From: Chloroflexota bacterium
Lineage (GTDB): Bacteria; Chloroflexota; UBA6077
Reading direction: 5' to 3'
Length of the DNA: 8,767 nucleotides
Assembly: GCA_021788565.1 (NCBI GenBank)
Contig: JAJYKO010000169.1
Coordinates: forward strand, 1 to 8,767
This document shows, piece after piece, positions 6,125-8,767 of the stretch. Within the stretch, counting starts at the first letter, position 1. Every line of letters begins with the position of its first letter. The translations under genes were made by a program, and so were the position numbers. The notes beneath the pieces were generated by a model, which saw nothing but the letters and a program-made list of their open reading frames with translations, made no database searches and had not been told where the DNA came from.

Positions 6125-6435
6125 CGACAACGAACCTCCGTCAAAACCGTGCTCGCATGATGAATGATCGATATTGTTCGAGCCGCAAGAACCGAGCCGG
6201 ATTGGTGTAGATGAGAATGAGCCGCCGGAGAACCGTGTTAGGAGTGCCCCCCCGCGTTGCGTCAACCAGAGAAGCAGATGGTAACACAGTGCGGACCCCC
6301 ACAACAACGATGCGTCGTTAACCAGTAGAATAATTGTTGAACCTGCACGGATTTTTCTAGCGGTTCGGGCGGGGATCGGTTACAATCGAGGTGGACCACT
6401 CATGTGACGGATTTCTTCGAGAACTGGAGCTTACA
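6125..6435. other. Divergent intergenic region between glgA and cooC
   Basis: This 311-base stretch holds no gene I can support and must carry promoters for both directions. It is more AT-rich at 6310-6360 than its surroundings. For cooC the best -10 is TACAAT at 6381-6386. For glgA a possible -35 TTGACG (6265-6260) is followed 19 bases later by TAACAC (6240-6235), which is poor spacing. An inverted repeat AACGA-TGCG-TCGTT lies at 6306-6319, within a wider CAACAA (6302-6307) / TTGTTG (6334-6339) pair, and could be an operator. None of these is strong. Confidence 0.4.
6381..6386 (+). promoter_or_regulatory. Candidate -10 element for cooC
   Basis: TACAAT matches the sigma-70 -10 consensus at five of six bases and lies 49 bases upstream of the cooC ATG. 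There is no recognisable -35 at 16-18 bases spacing, so the promoter is weak, activator-dependent or misassigned. Confidence 0.3.
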
Positions 6436-7221
6436 ATGGCGAAGATTGCTATCAGCGGCAAGGGCGGAGTAGGAAAGACCACGCTTGCCGGAATGCTCGC
6501 GCGCCAGTACGCCGCCGATGGCGTGCCGGTGCTGGCCATAGATGCCGATCCGGACGCCAATCTCGCTTCGGCACTGGGCGTTTCGCCGGACCGAGCCGCA
6601 TCGATTCGGCCCATCGCCGAGCTGGACGATCTGATCGAGGAGCGCACGGGGGCGAAGCCGGGCAGCCAGGGCGCCTACTTCCGGCTCAATCCCCGAGTTG
6701 ACGACATACCGGACAGGTTCTCTCTCAGCCACGAGGGCGTGCGGCTGATGGTGATGGGGACCGTGGATCGCGGCGGCGGCGGTTGCGCGTGCCCGGAGAA
6801 CGTGATGCTGCGCGCCCTGATGACCCATCTGCTGCTGCAGAGGGACGACACGGTGATCCTCGACATGGAAGCGGGAGTGGAGCACCTTGGCCGTGGAACC
6901 GCGGATCAGGTGGATGCGATGATCGTGGTGGTGGAGCCTGGCCAACGAAGTATCCAGACCGCTCATCACGTTTCCCGTCTCGCCGCCGACCTTGGGATCT
7001 CGCGCTGCTACGTGGTGGGGAACAAGGTGCGCGGAGATGCCGACCGCGAGTTCATCGAGGCTCAGGCCGCGCCGCTGCCTGTGTTGGGCTTCATGTCTTA
7101 CAACCCTTCGGTGGCCGATGCCGACCTCAGCGGGCGCACCCCCTACGGGACCGATACGACACTGGAGGGCGAGGTTCAGGCCATCCGCAGGCGATTGTCG
7201 GAGGTACGGGCCGCGTCGTAG
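6436..7221 (+). CDS. cooC: CooC-type nickel-insertion ATPase for CO dehydrogenase/acetyl-CoA synthase
   Basis: This is a MinD/ParA-like P-loop ATPase of 261 residues. CooC proteins dimerise and use ATP to help insert Ni into CO dehydrogenase (the related AcsF acts on acetyl-CoA synthase). The deviant Walker A reads SGKGGVGKTT (7-16) with signature K9 and P-loop K14. The switch I region reads IDADPDANLASALG (35-48) and the switch II region LDMEAGVEHLGRG (142-154). NK (196-197) recalls the base-binding motif. The CxC pair C117/C119 in GGGGCACPENV is the metal-binding motif described for CooC and separates it from MinD. I chose the ATG at 6436 because GGAG (6426-6429) lies 6 bases upstream and homologues begin at this point. 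A GTG at 6391 is in frame but adds unrelated residues. No CODH or ACS gene is visible. The neighbour is a convergent AOR/MoaD operon, so the client is presumably encoded elsewhere. Confidence 0.92.
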   Translation: MAKIAISGKGGVGKTTLAGMLARQYAADGVPVLAIDADPDANLASALGVSPDRAASIRPIAELDDLIEERTGAKPGSQGAYFRLNPRVDDIPDRFSLSHEGVRLMVMGTVDRGGGGCACPENVMLRALMTHLLLQRDDTVILDMEAGVEHLGRGTADQVDAMIVVVEPGQRSIQTAHHVSRLAADLGISRCYVVGNKVRGDADREFIEAQAAPLPVLGFMSYNPSVADADLSGRTPYGTDTTLEGEVQAIRRRLSEVRAAS

Positions 7222-7253
7222 CGTTCGCCGGCACGCCACGGGCATCGCAAGGA

Positions 7254-7311
7254 GGGCGGGGGCAGGAGTGGCGGTCCTCGCGGGGCTGCGAGCTCCGGAC
7301 CCTACCCGCCC
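7254..7311. terminator. GC-rich stem-loop between convergent cooC and MoaD-like gene
   Basis: An outer stem GGGCGGG (7254-7260) / CCCGCCC (7305-7311) encloses an inner stem. The inner stem pairs GGTCC (7273-7277) with GGACC (7297-7301) and TCGC (7278-7281) with GCGA (7288-7291), leaving a bulge at 7292-7296. It lies 32 bp after the cooC stop and overlaps the last codons of the MoaD-like gene. There is no T-run. A shared terminator is plausible, but GC-rich sequence folds easily by chance. Confidence 0.3.
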
Positions 7312-7574
7312 CCGGCCATGGGCAAGAGGTAGACCGTATCCCGGGGCGAGAGCGGCGCGCTAAGGCCGCCTAAGCCCCGGGCGTCACGACCGTTGATCAG
7401 CACCGTGACGCCCGCACCTATCTCGCCCTCGTTCAGGACGATTCGCCGAAATGCCTCGCCGTACCGAGCCGAGAGCGCGTTGAGCAACTCTTCCAGATCG
7501 ACCGCCGCGGCTTCCCAGGCGATACCGGCTTCCCCCGTGTGCTCACGGAGGCTGCCGTAGTAGTTGATCTTCAC
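7302..7574 (-). CDS. moaD: MoaD/ThiS-family ubiquitin-like sulfur carrier
   Basis: This small 90-residue beta-grasp protein starts MKINYYGSLREHTG, has the core VTVLINGRDARGL, and ends DTVYLLPMAGGG. The C-terminal Gly-Gly, here part of Gly-Gly-Gly, is the site that is adenylated and thiocarboxylated to supply sulfur for the dithiolene of molybdopterin. The start is a GTG at 7574 with GAGGA just upstream. It lies 7 bp after the AOR stop on the same strand, so it forms an operon with AOR. Such pairings suggest a MoaD-like protein serving the tungsto- or molybdopterin of that enzyme. It could instead be a general MoaD or a ThiS-like paralogue. No MoaE or MoeB is visible here. Confidence 0.88.
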   Translation of the reverse strand: MKINYYGSLREHTGEAGIAWEAAAVDLEELLNALSARYGEAFRRIVLNEGEIGAGVTVLINGRDARGLGGLSAPLSPRDTVYLLPMAGGG

Positions 7575-7581
7575 GGCTTCC

Positions 7582-8767
7582 TCACCCGACGGACTGAGCC
7601 TCCGCCAGGTAGCCGAGCCCCAACTCCTTCAGCCGCCGCGGGTTGGGCCGCGTTGTCTCCAGGTCCCACTCCATGGACTCCAGAAACACCTTCGCCAGCT
7701 TCTCCCGGTCGATGGTGATCCCCTCGGTCGGACCCTCATCGAAGGGCGGGTTGCCCAGGATGCGGCCCGGCACCTGGAACTTCAGCGGGTTCAGCCCCTC
7801 CCTCAGGTTGAATATGTGCCTGAGGTTGGCGATCCTCTCCCCAGCTACCTCGCAGTCAGCCAGCGACCACTCCCTGCCCGTGACCGCCGAAAGGAAGTTG
7901 GGTATGAATGTGAAGTGGTAGCTATCGTGGGCGAAGCGGCAGATACCCGCGGCGTTCACCACGTGGAGGAAGCTCCACATGCGCTTGTTCAGATCGCCCC
8001 ACTTCTCGATCTCGCGCTTGTTGAAACCGGCTGGTACCGAATAGCCCGGCGAGAACCAGAAGGCGCCGCCCTGGGTGTGCCTGGCGGGGGTGGCGTCCAT
8101 GGTGTAGACGATGGCCAGGGCAGGAATGAACTTGGGGTCGTGGGCCGGCACCTCCTGTCCCTGGATGTGCATGGCGAACCTCTCGGAGCCCCGACCGATC
8201 CTCTCGGCCGCCTTCTTCACGCCGTCGGCCAGGACATCCCCGAACCCCTCACGCTTGGCCAGCTTCTCGAGCATGGCGATGATCGCCTCGTCCTTGCCCC
8301 AGCCGAGCTCGATCCCATCGGTATCAGCCGCGGTGATGATCCCCTCCTCGTAGCACTCCGTGGCGAAGGCGATGGTGGCACCGGCGGAGATGGTGTCCAG
8401 CCCGTACCGGTTGCAGATGTCGTTCGCCCTGATCGTCGAGGCGTAATTGTCGTTCAGGATGTCGGTCCCGAACATGGAGCTCGTCTCGTACTCGCTCTGA
8501 TGGCCCTTCACTCCCTGGTAAGGCCCCTCGTGCTTGACCGACACCAGTCCCCCGCAGGCGATGGGACATCTCCAGCAGCCGTACTTCCGGTCCCGATAGT
8601 CCTTCTTAGTCCTATCCGCGTCGAACCTCTCTGCCCCCTCCGGCAGATCTCGGTAGCCGATGCCCGACCAGTTCTTGACCGGCGAGTCGCCGTCCAGGAG
8701 GTGGATCGGCAAGACGGCGGGGGTCCCGTAGGTGCTCAGGGGCTTAAAGTCCCCGGTAGACCGCTTC
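7582..8767 (-). CDS. aor: Aldehyde:ferredoxin oxidoreductase family, C-terminal two-thirds (partial)
   Basis: The frame is open to the right edge, where it reads KRSTGDFKPLSTYGTPAV, so the 5' end lies outside the window. About 394 residues are visible out of about 600-650 usual for the family. The enzyme oxidises an aldehyde (or related substrate) to the acid, passing electrons to ferredoxin through a bis-pterin W or Mo centre and a [4Fe-4S] cluster. The CxxCxxxC cluster motif CWRCPIAC is at 8577-8554. The fourth cysteine is in AAGICRFAHD (codon 7941-7939). NRYGLDTISAG is the conserved pterin-site region. The segment DATPARHTQGG replaces the (S/N)xRGADH pattern common in classical AORs, which suggests an uncharacterised subfamily and makes the substrate uncertain. 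The stop is 7 bp before the MoaD-like gene. Confidence 0.9.
   Translation of the reverse strand, partial: KRSTGDFKPLSTYGTPAVLPIHLLDGDSPVKNWSGIGYRDLPEGAERFDADRTKKDYRDRKYGCWRCPIACGGLVSVKHEGPYQGVKGHQSEYETSSMFGTDILNDNYASTIRANDICNRYGLDTISAGATIAFATECYEEGIITAADTDGIELGWGKDEAIIAMLEKLAKREGFGDVLADGVKKAAERIGRGSERFAMHIQGQEVPAHDPKFIPALAIVYTMDATPARHTQGGAFWFSPGYSVPAGFNKREIEKWGDLNKRMWSFLHVVNAAGICRFAHDSYHFTFIPNFLSAVTGREWSLADCEVAGERIANLRHIFNLREGLNPLKFQVPGRILGNPPFDEGPTEGITIDREKLAKVFLESMEWDLETTRPNPRRLKELGLGYLAEAQSVG

Noticed and set aside
6125..6307. N-terminal extension of glgA to 6307
   Set aside because: GlgA homology begins at KILFMAAE just after the ATG at 6124, and the upstream residues look like translated intergenic DNA.
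6391..6435. GTG at 6391 as the cooC start
   Set aside because: It adds 15 residues absent from the family. The ATG at 6436 has GGAG at 6 bases and is followed at once by the conserved KIAISGKGG.
6400..7245. 281-codon open frame on the minus strand opposite cooC
   Set aside because: It mirrors cooC, which has complete CooC motifs. The antisense product is rich in Arg/His/Ala and has no recognisable domain, as expected from GC-rich codon bias.
8710..8712. TTG at 8712 as the start of the AOR gene
   Set aside because: The same frame stays open to the window edge with AOR-like sequence, so the gene is partial and the TTG is internal.

Overview
The window is a GC-rich bacterial chromosome segment carrying central nitrogen and carbon metabolism genes next to metal-cofactor enzymes. 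A CooC-type nickel-insertion ATPase and a tungsten/molybdopterin aldehyde:ferredoxin oxidoreductase (AOR) with its own MoaD-like protein point to an anaerobe. The style of GlgA, GDH and the soluble GAF histidine kinase with KdpE-type regulators resembles Chloroflexota, but this assignment is an inference of modest confidence from remembered protein style; no search was run.

Layout. Positions 1-86 (+) hold the last 27 codons and stop of glutamine synthetase (glnA). They are followed by a G-quadruplex-type G-rich run and two hairpins that separate glnA from a convergent minus-strand block. Read right to left from 6124, that block is glgA (glycogen synthase); a chimeric relic joining an IS630-type transposase C-terminus to the C-terminus of a KdpE-like response regulator; a soluble GAF sensor histidine kinase; an OmpR/PhoB-type response regulator overlapping the kinase by 14 bp; gdhA (glutamate dehydrogenase); and an unrecognised 184-residue protein whose ATG overlaps the gdhA stop (ATGA). 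A gene-free divergent region (6125-6435) separates glgA from cooC (+, 6436-7221). cooC converges on a second minus-strand operon in which a partial AOR gene, running off the right edge, is followed by a small MoaD-like gene.

How the genes fit together. GS and GDH are the two ammonium-assimilating enzymes and lie tail to tail. The two-component pair sits directly upstream of gdhA on the same strand with no convincing terminator between, so it may be co-transcribed with gdhA or regulate it (inference). The AOR and MoaD-like genes form a tight enzyme/cofactor-sulfur-carrier unit. CooC implies a Ni-dependent CO dehydrogenase or acetyl-CoA synthase elsewhere in the genome; none is visible here.

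The main points for a second look are the transposase/response-regulator fusion at about 4353-4361, which removed the upstream part of a regulator gene; the unknown protein translationally coupled to GDH; the repeated TGTGAAA motif upstream of gdhA; and the G-rich and hairpin structure after glnA. I found no clear evidence for a wholly new system. No tRNA, rRNA or CRISPR array was recognised.
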